NCBI RefSeq assembly: GCF_023093535.1
Contig: NZ_CP095757.1
Coordinates: 1,426,001-1,490,000 of the forward strand
Reading direction: 5' to 3'
Length of the DNA stretch: 64,000 nucleotides
Source of the DNA: Halovivax limisalsi
GTDB lineage: Archaea > Halobacteriota > Halobacteria > Halobacteriales > Natrialbaceae
This document shows, in pieces, positions 43,999 to 54,136 of this stretch. A program made the position numbers and the translations under genes. The notes beneath the pieces were generated by a model. It worked only from the letters and a program-made list of their open reading frames with translations. It searched no databases and had not been told where the DNA came from. Position 1 is the stretch's first letter. Each line of letters starts with the position of its first letter.

Positions 43999-44401
43999 TC
44001 GCAGCCGGCGAATCAGATCGCGCGTCGCGACGGCGGATAGCGGAGCGCCGATCGATTACGAGTCGACTTCTCAAGCGCGAACCGGCGGTTCCGCGGCGTC
44101 CGACAACCCGGCCGTGTCGCACATCACGATGTGTACTGGCCAATTCTATATAGATTTCTACTCAAATCGGTTTATCCAGCGGCTATCCCGGAACCGGCTC
44201 GATAGTCGTCGTCTCGGAATTTTCGATCGAGGACGTTCCCGATCCGAATGTGCGTATGACGCGGACTGCAAGGTCCGGAACCCTCGATATTTAAGGCTCC
44301 ACGCCTCCCCTCATTGTTCTATATACCTAAATATAGTACTACCGCCCAAATTATATAGATATTAGCATTCTACTTAACCCATCCGCCGATACCTGCACCT
44401 G
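43999..44401. promoter_or_regulatory. Promoter region of the phosphate operon with repeated ATATAG motifs
   Basis: No gene. TATATAGAT occurs at 44147-44155 and again at 44352-44360, each followed within 20 bases by TTCTACT/ATTCTACT. Between them is a perfect inverted repeat CTATAT-ACCTAA-ATATAG (44319-44336), and a further one, CACATC-AC-GATGTG, is at 44120-44133. The copy at 44352 is placed to be the TATA box of pstS (ATG at 44402). The repeated elements are candidate phosphate-control boxes (inference). Confidence 0.5.
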
Positions 44402-45472
44402 ATGTCCGAAGACAGATTCGGGCGGTTCGGTGCTGACGTATCGCGGCGTAAATTCATCGCTGGAGCGGGCGTCGCGGGGACGGTGTCGGTCGCCGGCTGT
44501 GTCGGGAGCCTCGGCAGCGCGGATGAGGATGATACCGGATCGCTGTCGGCTGACGGATCGTCGACCGTCTATCCTATCACGAGCAAGGCCGGGTCGCTGT
44601 GGAACTCGAACCCGCCGGCCGACGACGAGGAGTACTGGGGTCCCAGTCAGTACGGCATCGACTCCGACGAGAACCTCGCAGACTACTGGGCCGGTCGCTA
44701 CGGCTTCGAGGCGAAGGACAGCGGCGCGCCACCGTTCGAGACGTCGATCGGACTGAACCACACCGGCGTCGGATTGCAGAAGCTCGAGGAGGGCCAGGTC
44801 GACATCGGCGACGCGAGCGCTCCCGTCTCCGCGGAGTTCCCCGACCGAAGCGAATCCGACCTCGAGCCGTTCGTCGACCACGTCGTCGCGGTCGACGCCC
44901 AGCCGATCATGGTGAGCAAGGCCGTCAAAGATGACGGGCTCGACAAGATTACCCTCGAGGAGGTACGGGGGATCTATCGGGGCGAGATCACCGACTGGAC
45001 CGAGGTCGAGGCCTACGGCGGCTCCTCGAAGGAGATCCAGGTCATCGGTCGCGCAGAGGGCTCCGGGACGGACACGTCGTTCCGAAACAACGTCCTCGGC
45101 GATCCCGACGCCGAGATGGAAGTCGACGCCCGGAAGGGCGAGAATCAGCAGGTTCAGACGACCCTCGAACAGTCCGACAACGCCATCGCCTACGCGGGCC
45201 TCGCGTTCGTGTCGGACCAGGCGCCGATGGTCAACCTCGTGATCGACGGCACGGAGTACACCCGGGAGCGGATGGCCGATCCCGAGTATCCGCTCGCTCG
45301 GGATCTGCACTGTTACACGTGGAAGGATACCTCGAAGAAGGAGGCCGCCTTCATCCGCATGATCCTGCACCCCTACGGACAGCAGCAGTTCGTCGAACCG
45401 GCGGACTATCTCCCCCTGACGGACGAGCGTCGGGAGGAGGAGTTGGGAAAGCTTCCCGAGCCGAGTAACTGA
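44402..45472 (+). CDS. pstS: Phosphate ABC transporter substrate-binding lipoprotein
   Basis: 356 residues. Tat signal with twin arginine (VSRRKFIAGAGVAGTVSVAGC) whose Cys at about 33 is the lipidation site. Binding-protein motifs follow: LSADGSSTVYPITSKAG (phosphate loop SST), QVDIGDASAP, and the phosphate-binding EGSGTDTSFRNNVLG. A C-terminal PYGQQQFVEPADYLPL completes the fold. It captures phosphate outside the cell and hands it to PstCA. First gene of the pst operon. Confidence 0.95.
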   Translation: MSEDRFGRFGADVSRRKFIAGAGVAGTVSVAGCVGSLGSADEDDTGSLSADGSSTVYPITSKAGSLWNSNPPADDEEYWGPSQYGIDSDENLADYWAGRYGFEAKDSGAPPFETSIGLNHTGVGLQKLEEGQVDIGDASAPVSAEFPDRSESDLEPFVDHVVAVDAQPIMVSKAVKDDGLDKITLEEVRGIYRGEITDWTEVEAYGGSSKEIQVIGRAEGSGTDTSFRNNVLGDPDAEMEVDARKGENQQVQTTLEQSDNAIAYAGLAFVSDQAPMVNLVIDGTEYTRERMADPEYPLARDLHCYTWKDTSKKEAAFIRMILHPYGQQQFVEPADYLPLTDERREEELGKLPEPSN

Positions 45473-45512
45473 CCCGGGCGGACATCCGGTTTCGCAACCG
45501 TCATCACCATCA

Positions 45513-46580
45513 ATGTATACTAATTTACGAAAGGGCGGTCCGTCGGATGCCGACGATCGGTCCGGCGGCGGGAGGGGATCGATTCTGTCTCTCGTCGCCG
45601 GGGCGTCGCTCGCGGGTTCGTTGCTGACGTTCCTAGTCGCACCGTGGCTCACGGTGTTTTTCGTCGCCGCGTTCCTCGCGGTCGTCGGATACGGGTGGGT
45701 CGCCTACCAGGAACGGACCGCGAAGGGACTCATGTTCCTCGCGACCGTTTCGACGGCGCTCGTTCTCGTGCTCATCATCGCCTTCCTGTTTCTCCGCTCG
45801 CTTCCCGCGTTCGAACACATGGGGCTCGACATCCTCTACAGCGACGGGGACTACTGGAGCCGCGCCGACGACCGGTACTCGCTGTACCCGGCTATCTGGG
45901 GGACCGTTCTCACGACCATCCTGGCGACGGCCGTCGCCGCACCGCTCGGAATCGCCTCGGCGATCTTCATCAGCGAAATCGCGCCTCCGTGGGCTCACGA
46001 GATCGTAAAGCCCGCAGTCGAAACGCTCGCCGGGATCCCGTCGATCGTGTACGGCTTCATCGGCTTTACGATCATCAACGGCTACATGATGGATAACTTC
46101 GGGCTCTCCTCGATCGGGAGCATCGTCGTCGTCGGCGTCGTCGTCGGATTGATGGCGCTGCCGACGGTCGCCTCGGTCGCCGAAGACGCGATCGCGAGCG
46201 TCCCCGATCACGTGAAAGACGGTTCGGCCGCGATCGGCGCGACGAAGTGGCAGACGATCCAGAGCGTCACGCTTCCCGCGTCCGTTTCGGGGGTTTCGGC
46301 GGCGGTACTGCTCGGCGTCGGACGCGCTGTCGGGGAGACGATGGCGGCGACCGTCATCCTCGGAAACGTCATGCAGCTGCCACAGCCGCTCTACAACGTG
46401 TTCGGAAACACGATCACGCTGACGAGCCTCATCGCCAGCCAGTACGGTAATTCACACGGCCTTCACAGGGAGGCGTTGTTCGCGGCCGGCGTGGTCCTGT
46501 TCGTCACCGTCATGGCGTTGAGCGTCACTGCACAGGTGATCGAAGCGCGCGTTACGACGAATCTCGGAGGAGACCGATGA
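45513..46580 (+). CDS. pstC: Phosphate ABC transporter permease PstC
   Basis: 355 residues. Three hydrophobic segments near the N terminus (to about 95) precede the six-helix permease core. The coupling (EAA) loop is [26 protein letters not shown], the ATPase contact site. HYDROPHOBIC core motifs include [22 protein letters not shown] and [16 protein letters not shown], as in PstC proteins. Its stop overlaps the pstA start (ATGA). Confidence 0.94.
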   Translation: MYTNLRKGGPSDADDRSGGGRGSILSLVAGASLAGSLLTFLVAPWLTVFFVAAFLAVVGYGWVAYQERTAKGLMFLATVSTALVLVLIIAFLFLRSLPAFEHMGLDILYSDGDYWSRADDRYSLYPAIWGTVLTTILATAVAAPLGIASAIFISEIAPPWAHEIVKPAVETLAGIPSIVYGFIGFTIINGYMMDNFGLSSIGSIVVVGVVVGLMALPTVASVAEDAIASVPDHVKDGSAAIGATKWQTIQSVTLPASVSGVSAAVLLGVGRAVGETMAATVILGNVMQLPQPLYNVFGNTITLTSLIASQYGNSHGLHREALFAAGVVLFVTVMALSVTAQVIEARVTTNLGGDR

Positions 46581-48148
46581 GCGAACGGTCCACGCAGCAC
46601 AACACACGGAACGCACTCACCGCCGACCACTCCCCGGCGATGACGGGACTCTCGGTCGTCCCGATCGCGCTGTTTCTGGTCGCCTTCGTCGTCGGCGGTG
46701 CGACGCTGACCGGACGGTTCGGCTTCGGATCGTCACTCTTCGGACTCGCTCTCGAGACCGTGTTCGCCGCGCTCCCGTTCGCGTCCGGCGTCTGCCTGCT
46801 GGCGACCGGCGCAGCGTCCCGACTCGAGATCGTCGAGACGACGCCCGACAGGTCCGCCGGCGTCGCCGTCGCGGCCGGATTCGGCCTCGTCGCCTTCGGC
46901 GCGACCGGCCTGACCGCGTCGCAGACGTTCGGAGTCGGCGGCGTCCCCTCGGCGCTTCTCGCGTCGGTGGTCGGCGCCGTCGTCGCCGGCTCGATCCTGT
47001 TCGCACGCGAAGACCTCGGCGTAACCGTCCCGTCGGGGCTGTTCTCGCTCCTGGTCGGCGGGCTGTTCCTGTTCGACGTGATCGGCCCCAGCTGGACGTT
47101 CTCCCCGACGGGATTCGGCGTCACGTTCTTCGGGACGGTCGTTGTTCCTCTGTTGACGGTCTTCACCGCCTTCGTAGGCGCGTGGGCGGCGGCCAACGCG
47201 TTCCGGGGGTTCGGAGCCGCCGGCCGCCAGGCCGGCGCGTTCTTCCTGATCGGGACCAACGCCGGATTCATCCTCCTGGTGTTGGTCCTGTTGATCGGGT
47301 TCATCGTCAAGAACGGATTCTGGTACGCCGTCGACGGTGTCGAAATCGGACCGGGGCTGCACTTTCACTGGCCCTTCGTGATGAACGGGTACGACGCGTA
47401 CCTCGGGACCAAGGGTATCTTCCCGGCGATCGTCGGCACGTTCTGGCTCGTCGTCGGCGCCGTCGTGCTGGCGGTCCCGATCGGGGTCGGCGCGGCGGTG
47501 TTCCTGACAGAGTACGCCGAGCAGGGGCGGTTCACGTCCGCCGTCGAGATCGCGACGAACGGCCTCTGGAGTACCCCGAGCGTCGTCTTCGGTCTGTTCG
47601 GCTACGCGTTCCTCGTTCCCCGCCTCGGGAACAACACGAGTCTGCTGGCCGGGATGATCGTTCTCGGGTTCATGCTCCTCCCGCTCGTGTTGATCACGAG
47701 CCGCGAGGCGATCAAGAGCGTCCCCGACGAGTATCGCGACGCCAGCGCGGCGTTGGGCGTTTCCAAGTGGGAGACGATCAAGGAGGTCACCATTCCGTCG
47801 GCGATGCCCGGAATCGTGACCGGCGTCATCATCGGTATCGGTCGAATCGCCGGCGAGACCGCACCGATCTTGATCGTCACCGCCGACAACCCGCAGCGAA
47901 AGTTCGCGCCGTCCGTTCTCGGCTCGTTCGAGTTCACGGCCTCGCCGCCGTTCATCGTGAACGAGGCGTTGCTCAGCGGCTCGAGCGCGCTGCCGTACCA
48001 GTTGTACGGCGCGATCACGACCGGGGTCGTCGGCGACGATCCCGGATACGGGTGGGCAACCGCCTTCGTCCTCCTGCTCGTCGTCCTCTCGTTCTACGCG
48101 ATCGGTATTGCCACTCGGACGTACTTCCGGAAGAAACTACGCGCATGA
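46577..48148 (+). CDS. pstA: Phosphate ABC transporter permease PstA with long membrane N terminus
   Basis: 523 residues, about 220 more than typical PstA. The last 300 residues form the standard permease ([15 protein letters not shown]-type segment, [19 protein letters not shown], coupling loop [39 protein letters not shown]). The first 220 residues add six or so extra hydrophobic segments of unknown role. Overlaps of 4 bp join it to pstC and pstB. The long form may be normal in haloarchaea, which I cannot check here. Confidence 0.93.
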   Translation: MSERSTQHNTRNALTADHSPAMTGLSVVPIALFLVAFVVGGATLTGRFGFGSSLFGLALETVFAALPFASGVCLLATGAASRLEIVETTPDRSAGVAVAAGFGLVAFGATGLTASQTFGVGGVPSALLASVVGAVVAGSILFAREDLGVTVPSGLFSLLVGGLFLFDVIGPSWTFSPTGFGVTFFGTVVVPLLTVFTAFVGAWAAANAFRGFGAAGRQAGAFFLIGTNAGFILLVLVLLIGFIVKNGFWYAVDGVEIGPGLHFHWPFVMNGYDAYLGTKGIFPAIVGTFWLVVGAVVLAVPIGVGAAVFLTEYAEQGRFTSAVEIATNGLWSTPSVVFGLFGYAFLVPRLGNNTSLLAGMIVLGFMLLPLVLITSREAIKSVPDEYRDASAALGVSKWETIKEVTIPSAMPGIVTGVIIGIGRIAGETAPILIVTADNPQRKFAPSVLGSFEFTASPPFIVNEALLSGSSALPYQLYGAITTGVVGDDPGYGWATAFVLLLVVLSFYAIGIATRTYFRKKLRA

Positions 48149-49071
48149 GTAATCGCATGGAAAATCCACGAGAAACGACGGAGTCGAATCGTCGATCGAC
48201 CGACGGCGTCACGCAGACGACGGTCGGGGAGTCACAGGAGGAGACCCGGAGCGAGTGGATCGAGTACGGGTTCGACGGCGAACCGAAGTTCTCGATCGAG
48301 GACCTCGACGTCTACTACGGTGACGAGCGGGCCCTGCAGGGGATCACGATGGACGTTCCCGAGAACAGCGTGACGGCGCTGATCGGCCCCTCGGGCTGCG
48401 GGAAGTCGACCTTCCTGCGGTGTCTCAACCGCATGAACGACCGCATCAACAGCGCTCGGGTTGACGGGTCGGTCGAACTCGACGGTGCGGAGATCTATCG
48501 GGACGACGTCGACCTCGTCGAACTTCGGAAACGCGTCGGCATGGTGTTCCAGTCGCCCAATCCGTTCCCGAAATCGATCCGGGACAACATCTCCTACGGC
48601 CCGCGGAAACACGGTGATATCGAAACGGGACTGCTCGCCCGCCTGCTCCGCGACGACTCGAGCGGTCGCGAGCGGGAACTCGTAGAGCGGAGTCTCAAAC
48701 AGGCGGCCCTCTGGGACGAAGTGAACGATCGCCTCGACGACAACGCGCTCGGACTCTCCGGGGGGCAACAGCAGCGACTGTGTATCGCGCGCTGTCTGGC
48801 CGTCGATCCGGACGTGATCCTGATGGACGAACCCGCGTCCGCGCTGGACCCCATCGCGACCGCGAAGATCGAAGATCTGATCGAGCAACTGGCGGAGGAG
48901 TACACGGTCATCGTGGTCACTCACAACATGCAACAGGCCGCGCGGATCTCGGACCAGACGGCCGTCTTCCTCACTGGCGGCGAGCTCGTCGAGTACGACG
49001 ACACCGACAAGATATTCGAAGATCCGGAGAGCCAGCGCGTCGAGGACTACGTCACCGGGAAGTTCGGGTGA
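48145..49071 (+). CDS. pstB: Phosphate ABC transporter ATP-binding protein PstB
   Basis: 308 residues. After a 50-residue polar N terminus it has the ATPase: Walker [15 protein letters not shown], the PstB-specific LNRMNDRI, Q-loop [10 protein letters not shown], signature LSGGQQQRL, Walker [14 protein letters not shown] and H-loop VVTHNMQQA. It powers phosphate uptake through PstCA. The start at 48145 overlaps the pstA stop (ATGA); a Met five codons later would also do. Confidence 0.95.
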   Translation: MSNRMENPRETTESNRRSTDGVTQTTVGESQEETRSEWIEYGFDGEPKFSIEDLDVYYGDERALQGITMDVPENSVTALIGPSGCGKSTFLRCLNRMNDRINSARVDGSVELDGAEIYRDDVDLVELRKRVGMVFQSPNPFPKSIRDNISYGPRKHGDIETGLLARLLRDDSSGRERELVERSLKQAALWDEVNDRLDDNALGLSGGQQQRLCIARCLAVDPDVILMDEPASALDPIATAKIEDLIEQLAEEYTVIVVTHNMQQAARISDQTAVFLTGGELVEYDDTDKIFEDPESQRVEDYVTGKFG

Positions 49072-49076
49072 TCGCC

Positions 49077-49754
49077 GTGGCACGCACTTCCTATCAGGAC
49101 GACCTCGACCGCCTGCGGGCGGACGTCCTCGCGATGAGCGACCTCGTCTGCGAGCGACTGACGCTCGCGCTCGACGCCTACGCGGATCACGACGAACACC
49201 TCGCCGAGACGGTCGTCACCGGCGACCACGAAATAAACGAGCGGTACCTCGACCTCGAGGGCGACTGCATCGACCTGCTGGCGCTCCAGCAACCGGTCGC
49301 GGGCGATCTGCGCTTCATCGCCGCCTCGTTCAAGATCATCACGGATCTCGAACGGATCGGCGACCTGGCCACCAATCTCGGGCAGTACACGATCGAGGCC
49401 GGTCGCGAGCGGTACCCGGAGATCGACGCCGTGCGGATCGGCGAGGAGACGGTCGAGATGGTCGAGGACGCGACGACGGCCTACGCCGATGCGGACACCG
49501 CTTCGGCGCGCCAGATCGCCGCCCGCGACGACGAGATCGACGACCGGTGTCGACGGGCGAGCGAGGTCGTCGTCCGGAACCTGCTCGCGTCCGGCGTGGC
49601 CGTCGACGCGCCCGAGTCCGTCGACCCCGTGCTGGCGGACGTCTCGCGGATCCTGTTGACGATCCGCGACCTCGAACGCGTCGGCGATCACGCCGTCAAC
49701 ATCGCGGCCCGGACCCTGTACATGGTCGAGAACGATGAGACGCTGCTCTACTGA
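49077..49754 (+). CDS. phoU: Phosphate signalling / transport regulator PhoU
   Basis: 225 residues from the GTG at 49077 (MARTSYQDDLDRLRADVL); a GTG three codons upstream overlaps the pstB stop and is also possible. Two three-helix PhoU repeats are visible, each with the metal-binding E(D)xxxD pattern (EINERYLDLEGDCIDLLALQ and DEIDDRCRRASEVVV) followed by RFIAASFKIITDLERIGDLATNL and ILLTIRDLERVGDHAVNIA. It down-regulates Pst when phosphate is plentiful. Part of the pst operon. Confidence 0.95.
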   Translation: MARTSYQDDLDRLRADVLAMSDLVCERLTLALDAYADHDEHLAETVVTGDHEINERYLDLEGDCIDLLALQQPVAGDLRFIAASFKIITDLERIGDLATNLGQYTIEAGRERYPEIDAVRIGEETVEMVEDATTAYADADTASARQIAARDDEIDDRCRRASEVVVRNLLASGVAVDAPESVDPVLADVSRILLTIRDLERVGDHAVNIAARTLYMVENDETLLY

Positions 49755-49766
49755 CGGTTCGAACTC

Positions 49767-50759
49767 ATGAGCGTCGAGACGCCCGACGCGGTCGAGCGGA
49801 CGGTTCAACTGGCCGGAAATTCGACGTTCGTCGTCTCCCTGCCCAAGGAGTGGGCGCTCGAGCAGGGGATCGAGCGCGGCACGCCGATACAGCTGTACCC
49901 CCACGACGACCGGCTCGTCCTCGCGGCGGAACCGCTGGACCCGCCGTCGCGATCGATACGGATCGACGCCGTCTCGATGGACGCGTCACTGGTGCCCGCT
50001 CGCGTCACGGACGCCTACGCCGCGGGGTGCGATCGGATCACCGTCGTCGACTCGACCGGGCTCGACGCCGCCATCCGGCGCGATGTGACGGCGCTGGTCG
50101 GCGAGTTGATCGGCCTCGAGATACAGCGCGAGACGGAGACCGAACTCGTCGCAGCCGATGTTCTCGACGCGGCCGACGTCTCGCTCGCCCAGACGGTCTC
50201 CCAGATCCGCCACCGGACGAACGCGGCGTACGACGCGGCGATCGAAGCCGTCGTCGACGACGATGCGGACCTGGCGACTCGCGCGACCGAGCGCGTCGAC
50301 GACGTCGATCGACTGGTCGGGTTCGTGCGCCGGGGCTTCCGTCGCGGGCTGGCGGACGTGACGGAACTGGCGCGGGTCGACGCCGACCGAACCGACGCCT
50401 TCGATCACTATCGCACGGCCCAGCGGCTCTCGCGGCTCGGCGAGGTGTCCGACCGAATCGCGACCGTCGCCGACCGGCAGTCGGCCGCCCCCGATCCGTC
50501 AGTCGGCCCCGCCGTCGAGGCGGCCGACGAAGCGGTTCGCGGGCTCCTCGAACCGGCGCTGGCCGGTCGGACGCGATCGGCCAGGTGCCGGTACCCGGAG
50601 GCACGCGAGGACGTAGCGACCCTGGCGACCGTCGCGCGCGAGCGAGAGGGTCCGGACGCCGTGCGCTACGAGACCCTCGCCGACTGCCTTCAGCGGGTGG
50701 CGTCGACCGCCCTCTCCCTCTCGGAGTCCGTCGTCGACGCGGACGGGACCTGTTGCTGA
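49767..50759 (+). CDS. AbrB-domain / PhoU-domain fusion regulator
   Basis: 330 residues. The N-terminal 48 residues are a SpoVT/AbrB-like DNA-binding swapped-hairpin (RTVQLAGNSTFVVSLPKEWALEQGIERGTPI). From about 110 to 320 there are two PhoU-like helical repeats (DAAIRRDVTALVGELIGLEI, VAADVLDAADVSLAQTVSQIRHRTNAAY), with weaker metal motifs than in PhoU. It begins 12 bp after phoU and belongs to the operon. This architecture is known in archaea and suggests a phosphate-responsive transcription factor for the pst promoter (inference). Confidence 0.9.
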   Translation: MSVETPDAVERTVQLAGNSTFVVSLPKEWALEQGIERGTPIQLYPHDDRLVLAAEPLDPPSRSIRIDAVSMDASLVPARVTDAYAAGCDRITVVDSTGLDAAIRRDVTALVGELIGLEIQRETETELVAADVLDAADVSLAQTVSQIRHRTNAAYDAAIEAVVDDDADLATRATERVDDVDRLVGFVRRGFRRGLADVTELARVDADRTDAFDHYRTAQRLSRLGEVSDRIATVADRQSAAPDPSVGPAVEAADEAVRGLLEPALAGRTRSARCRYPEAREDVATLATVAREREGPDAVRYETLADCLQRVASTALSLSESVVDADGTCC

Positions 50760-51557
50760 GCCGATCGGCGCGGCGACGGCCGTCGACCCCGGTAAACGCC
50801 TTCCGTTAGCATCGTACCGATCGATCGGTTCTGCGCCGCCACCCCGGACGATCGATCGCCGCTCGCTGCACTCCCGCTTCGTCTTCTCCCCGCCGGTCGT
50901 AGCGATCACCGACCGTTCCGCGTCTCCCGTACTGGACCGACCGAGCATCTGATCGAGCGGAGCGAGGCCGCGCGGTCGGGCGCGCAGTGCGGTAGCAGTG
51001 CCGACAGGGCTGTGAATAATCCATGCCGAACAGAACGAGGGTAAGTTAATCGCACATGGCCAATAGCCGCTAGCAGCCCTTTGCAACGGATTTTGTGTTC
51101 GGACCGAGTCCCGATTGCGATGCGTCCAACCACTCCTCTCGTCCGTGAGTCCGACCGACCGGGTGTTTCGTGCCTTTCCACGCGCCGGCGGCGGTCCGTC
51201 CGTCGGATACTGAACCGAGCGGGATCGACGCGCCTCGTCGAGTTCGCCCGGGAACTCGCGACGGATCGAACGCCGTCGCGAGCGCCACGGTCGCACCGTC
51301 GCCGATCGGTAACTCGACTGGTGACGCCCGACCGCACCGGATCCCGTGATTCCTCGCCTCTGACCGTCTTCCGTGTGCCCTTTCCGACCGGCGTCTCGCT
51401 CGCCCCTGGCCCCGTATCCCGTTCCCCCGGATCCCGCTCCGGTTCGCAGTTCCCGTCCCGCACGTACCGCTCCCGATCGCTCTATAGACCTCTTAGCAGC
51501 GCCTTTGAGCCATCCTTCCAGACACTCGACCGGAGTGGTCCGACACTCCGTCTTCCC
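50760..51557. other. About 800-bp gap, no convincing gene
   Basis: All open frames are Arg/Ser/Pro-rich on one strand and unlike the acidic proteins around them. The AT-rich patch near 51039-51060 (AAGTTAATCG) could be a promoter for a non-coding RNA, and CTCTATAGACCTC at 51480 could be one for the following gene. Nothing else recognised. Confidence 0.4.
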
Positions 51558-51779
51558 ATGACCGCCACCGATCCCCCGACCGGGGAACGCACCCCCGAAC
51601 AGCCGGCAGCCGAGCCCGCGCTTTCCTCGCCGACCGAACTCGCCTCGACCGTCGTCCGGAACGACGCCGCGCCCGATCGACGAACCGTCCACCCGCGCCA
51701 CTGCCACGAGTGGGCGCGACTGACCGCGTGGCTCTCCGCGGACGACGAGGTATTCCTTCCCCTGGACGAGTGTCGGTGA
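51558..51779 (+). CDS. Small haloarchaeal protein (DUF7511-like)
   Basis: 73 residues. A disordered first third is followed by ELASTVVRNDAAPDRRTVHP and ARLTAWLSADDEVFLPLDECR, the pattern of a widespread family of haloarchaeal proteins of 60-80 residues whose C-terminal core is a beta hairpin plus helix. Function unknown. I am fairly sure it is a gene; the family name is from memory and less certain. It precedes the ars operon. Confidence 0.6.
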   Translation: MTATDPPTGERTPEQPAAEPALSSPTELASTVVRNDAAPDRRTVHPRHCHEWARLTAWLSADDEVFLPLDECR

Positions 51780-51825
51780 TCGGCGACCGCTTCGACCGCG
51801 GCGCCGGTCCCGCGCCGATCCGAAC

Positions 51826-51858
51826 ATCTATATGAGTGCCTGTTCAGATATTCAGATA
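51826..51858 (+). promoter_or_regulatory. ars operon promoter and candidate ArsR operator
   Basis: A TATA box CTATAT (51827-51832) is followed by a tandem octamer TTCAGATA-TTCAGATA (51843-51858), ending right before the ATG at 51862. The expected transcription start (about 51855) falls inside the repeat. ArsR repressors bind AT-rich half-sites of this kind, so this is the probable operator. Confidence 0.5.
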
Positions 51859-51861
51859 CTG

Positions 51862-52260
51862 ATGGTCCAGTCATCCTCGCTCCGCCGGTTGCTGGAAACC
51901 CAACTCGAGGACTGTTGCGACGCGGACGTCGACGAGCGCCTGAACGCGCTCGCGTCGCTCGACGACGCCGTCCCGACGGACCCGTCGGCCGACCTCGACG
52001 CGCTCTCGACGCTCGGCAACGGCACCCGCTACCGCATCGCCTCGCTGCTCGTCGAAGCGGACGACGAACTCTGCGTCTGCGAACTCTCGCCGCTTGTCGA
52101 CGTCAGCGACAGCGCGATCAGCCACGCCCTCTCGGACCTGGCCGACGCCGGGCTCGTCACGCGACGCAAGGAGGGCACCTGGCGATACTACCGGCCGACC
52201 GAGCGGGCCGAGGCGCTCCTCGCCGCGCTGGAGACCACCCGGGGTGACGCCCGTGTCTGA
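51862..52260 (+). CDS. arsR: ArsR-family arsenic-responsive repressor
   Basis: 132 residues from ATG 51862 (an upstream in-frame ATG at 51832 overlaps the TATA box and is less likely). The winged helix carries the classical metal motif ELCVCEL on the sensor helix and SDSAISHALSDLADAGLVTRRKEGTWRYYR as the recognition helix and wing. An additional CC pair is near the N terminus (LEDCCDAD). Arsenite or antimonite binding should release it from DNA. It heads the arsR-arsC-acr3 operon; its end overlaps the arsC start. Confidence 0.92.
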   Translation: MVQSSSLRRLLETQLEDCCDADVDERLNALASLDDAVPTDPSADLDALSTLGNGTRYRIASLLVEADDELCVCELSPLVDVSDSAISHALSDLADAGLVTRRKEGTWRYYRPTERAEALLAALETTRGDARV

Positions 52261-52720
52261 CGCTCGAACCGACGCCGGTACCGAACGCGGCGACCCCATC
52301 CGGATCGCCTTCGTCTGTGTCCGGAACGCCGGCCGCAGTCAGATGGCGACCGCGTTCGCCGAACGCGAACGCGATCGGCGCGGACGCGACGACGTCGAGA
52401 TCGTGACCGGCGGCACGCACCCCGCCGACGGGATCCACGATGTCGTCGTCGAGGCGATGGCCGAGGCGGGCGTCGATCTCTCCGGGCGCACCCCGCGCGA
52501 GATCTCGACCGCCGAACTCGAGACCTGCGACGTCGTCGCGACGATGGGATGTTCGACCCTCGAACTCGACGCGCGCGTCGACGTCAGGGACTGGAATCTG
52601 TCCGATCCCCACGGTCAGGACGTCGAGACGGTCCGGGAGATCAGGGACACGATCGATGGCCGCGTCCGGGAGCTGTTCGACGAACTGGCGGCCCGGTTAA
52701 CCGGGGGAGCCGGTCGATGA
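52253..52720 (+). CDS. arsC: Arsenate reductase, low-molecular-weight phosphatase type
   Basis: 155 residues from a GTG at 52253 overlapping arsR by 8 bp. The LMW-PTPase P-loop is CVRNAGRS (C-x5-R-S), with a later [10 protein letters not shown] containing the general-acid Asp. Such ArsC proteins reduce arsenate to arsenite with thioredoxin or a mycothiol-like donor. An acidic 17-residue N terminus precedes the fold. Its place between arsR and acr3 makes arsenate reduction far more likely than protein tyrosine phosphatase activity. Confidence 0.9.
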   Translation: MSDARTDAGTERGDPIRIAFVCVRNAGRSQMATAFAERERDRRGRDDVEIVTGGTHPADGIHDVVVEAMAEAGVDLSGRTPREISTAELETCDVVATMGCSTLELDARVDVRDWNLSDPHGQDVETVREIRDTIDGRVRELFDELAARLTGGAGR

Positions 52721-53886
52721 ACTCGCCGGCGACCGATCACGATCACGGCCCCGACTGCGCCTGTCCGGACTGCGCCGATCCGCGGTCGATGGACCTCCTC
52801 GATAAGTATCTCACCGTCTGGATCTTCGCGGCGATGGCGCTCGGCGTCGGGCTCGGGTCGTCCGCGCCGGGCGTCGTCGACCCCATCGGGGAGTACCACC
52901 TCGTCGAGATCGGTCTCGTCGCCATGATGTACCCGCCGCTCGCGACCGTCAACTATCGCCTGCTCCCGCGGGTGTTCGGTCAGTGGCGCATCCTCTCGCT
53001 GAGCCTCGTCCAGAACTGGCTCATCGGCCCGACGCTGATGTTCGCGCTGGCCGTGATCTTCTTCAGTGGCCTCGTGCCGCCGTTTCCCGCCCGGCCCGAG
53101 TACTTCCTGGGCCTGATCTTCATCGGAATGGCCCGCTGCATCGCGATGGTGCTGGTCTGGAACGACCTCGCGGACGGTTCGAGCGAGTACGCCGCCGGCC
53201 TCGTCGCGTTCAACAGCGTCTTCCAGATCCTCACCTACGGCGTCTACGTCTGGTTCTTCGCCCTCTTTCTGCCGCCGCAACTCGGCCTCGACGCGATGGT
53301 CGCCGGGACCGAGTCGTTCGACGTCACCGTCCGGCAGGTGTTCGAAGCGATCGCTATCTATCTCGGGCTGCCGTTCGCCGCCGGCCTCCTCACCCGATTC
53401 GCCGGCATCCGGGCGAAGGGCGAGACCTGGTACGAGGAGTCGTTCGTCCCCGCGATCAGCCCCCTGACGCTGGTGGCGCTGTTGTTCACTATCGTCGTGA
53501 TGTTCGCGACGCAGGGCGAGGCCATCCTCGCCCGGCCGACGGACGTCCTGTGGATCGCCGTCCCGCTTTCGATCTACTTCGTCGGCATGTTCCTCGTCAG
53601 CTTCGCGATGGGGCGAGCGGTCGGCGCGGACTACTCGACGACGACGGCGATCGGCTTTACCGCCGCCTCGAACAACTTCGAACTCGCGATCGCCGTCGCG
53701 GTCGCCGTCTTCGGCGTCGGCTCCGGCGTCGCCTTCGCGACCGTCGTCGGCCCGCTCATCGAAGTGCCCGTCTTGCTCGCACTCGTCCACGTCGCCGTTC
53801 GCTTCCAGCGGCGATTCGACTGGACCGACCGCCCGGCCGGTCGGGTGGCCGTCGATACCGGTCGATCGACCGACGGCGAGGACTGA
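52717..53886 (+). CDS. acr3: Arsenite efflux transporter ACR3
   Basis: 389 residues, ten hydrophobic segments. The conserved ACR3 motif [16 protein letters not shown] carries the essential Cys in the fourth helix region, and [21 protein letters not shown] is the other conserved segment. It extrudes arsenite as an antiporter. The N terminus ([19 protein letters not shown]) is a His/Cys-rich extension before the first helix that could bind metalloid. The start overlaps arsC by 4 bp (ATGA). The C-terminal 25 residues are polar. Confidence 0.95.
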   Translation: MNSPATDHDHGPDCACPDCADPRSMDLLDKYLTVWIFAAMALGVGLGSSAPGVVDPIGEYHLVEIGLVAMMYPPLATVNYRLLPRVFGQWRILSLSLVQNWLIGPTLMFALAVIFFSGLVPPFPARPEYFLGLIFIGMARCIAMVLVWNDLADGSSEYAAGLVAFNSVFQILTYGVYVWFFALFLPPQLGLDAMVAGTESFDVTVRQVFEAIAIYLGLPFAAGLLTRFAGIRAKGETWYEESFVPAISPLTLVALLFTIVVMFATQGEAILARPTDVLWIAVPLSIYFVGMFLVSFAMGRAVGADYSTTTAIGFTAASNNFELAIAVAVAVFGVGSGVAFATVVGPLIEVPVLLALVHVAVRFQRRFDWTDRPAGRVAVDTGRSTDGED

Positions 53887-54136
53887 CTCCGGTTTCGACG
53901 GCCGCTGTCGCGGTGAACGTCCGGCTCTATACGATCGGCCCGGCAGACAGCGACTATCCGATCGCATCGTCGCGCCCGACCGATAGGTGACGGGCGCCTC
54001 GGATCGATCGAGTCCGAAATCGCTCGTCCGGTCGGACGCGGTGCACCGCTATCCGGCTCGTGAACACGGTCGCTGCCTTCGGCCAGTACTGACTGTGACG
54101 GATTCGAGACCGCACGGAGCGTGACAGCCGCGTCGG

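Noticed and set aside
44114-44365. An 83-codon frame in the pst promoter region
   Set aside because: It is rich in Arg, Cys and Tyr, has no acidic bias and covers the promoter repeats.
50906-51463. A 185-codon minus-strand frame in the gap after the AbrB-PhoU gene
   Set aside because: Extremely Arg-rich and not protein-like; several overlapping frames are equally long, as expected of GC-rich non-coding DNA.
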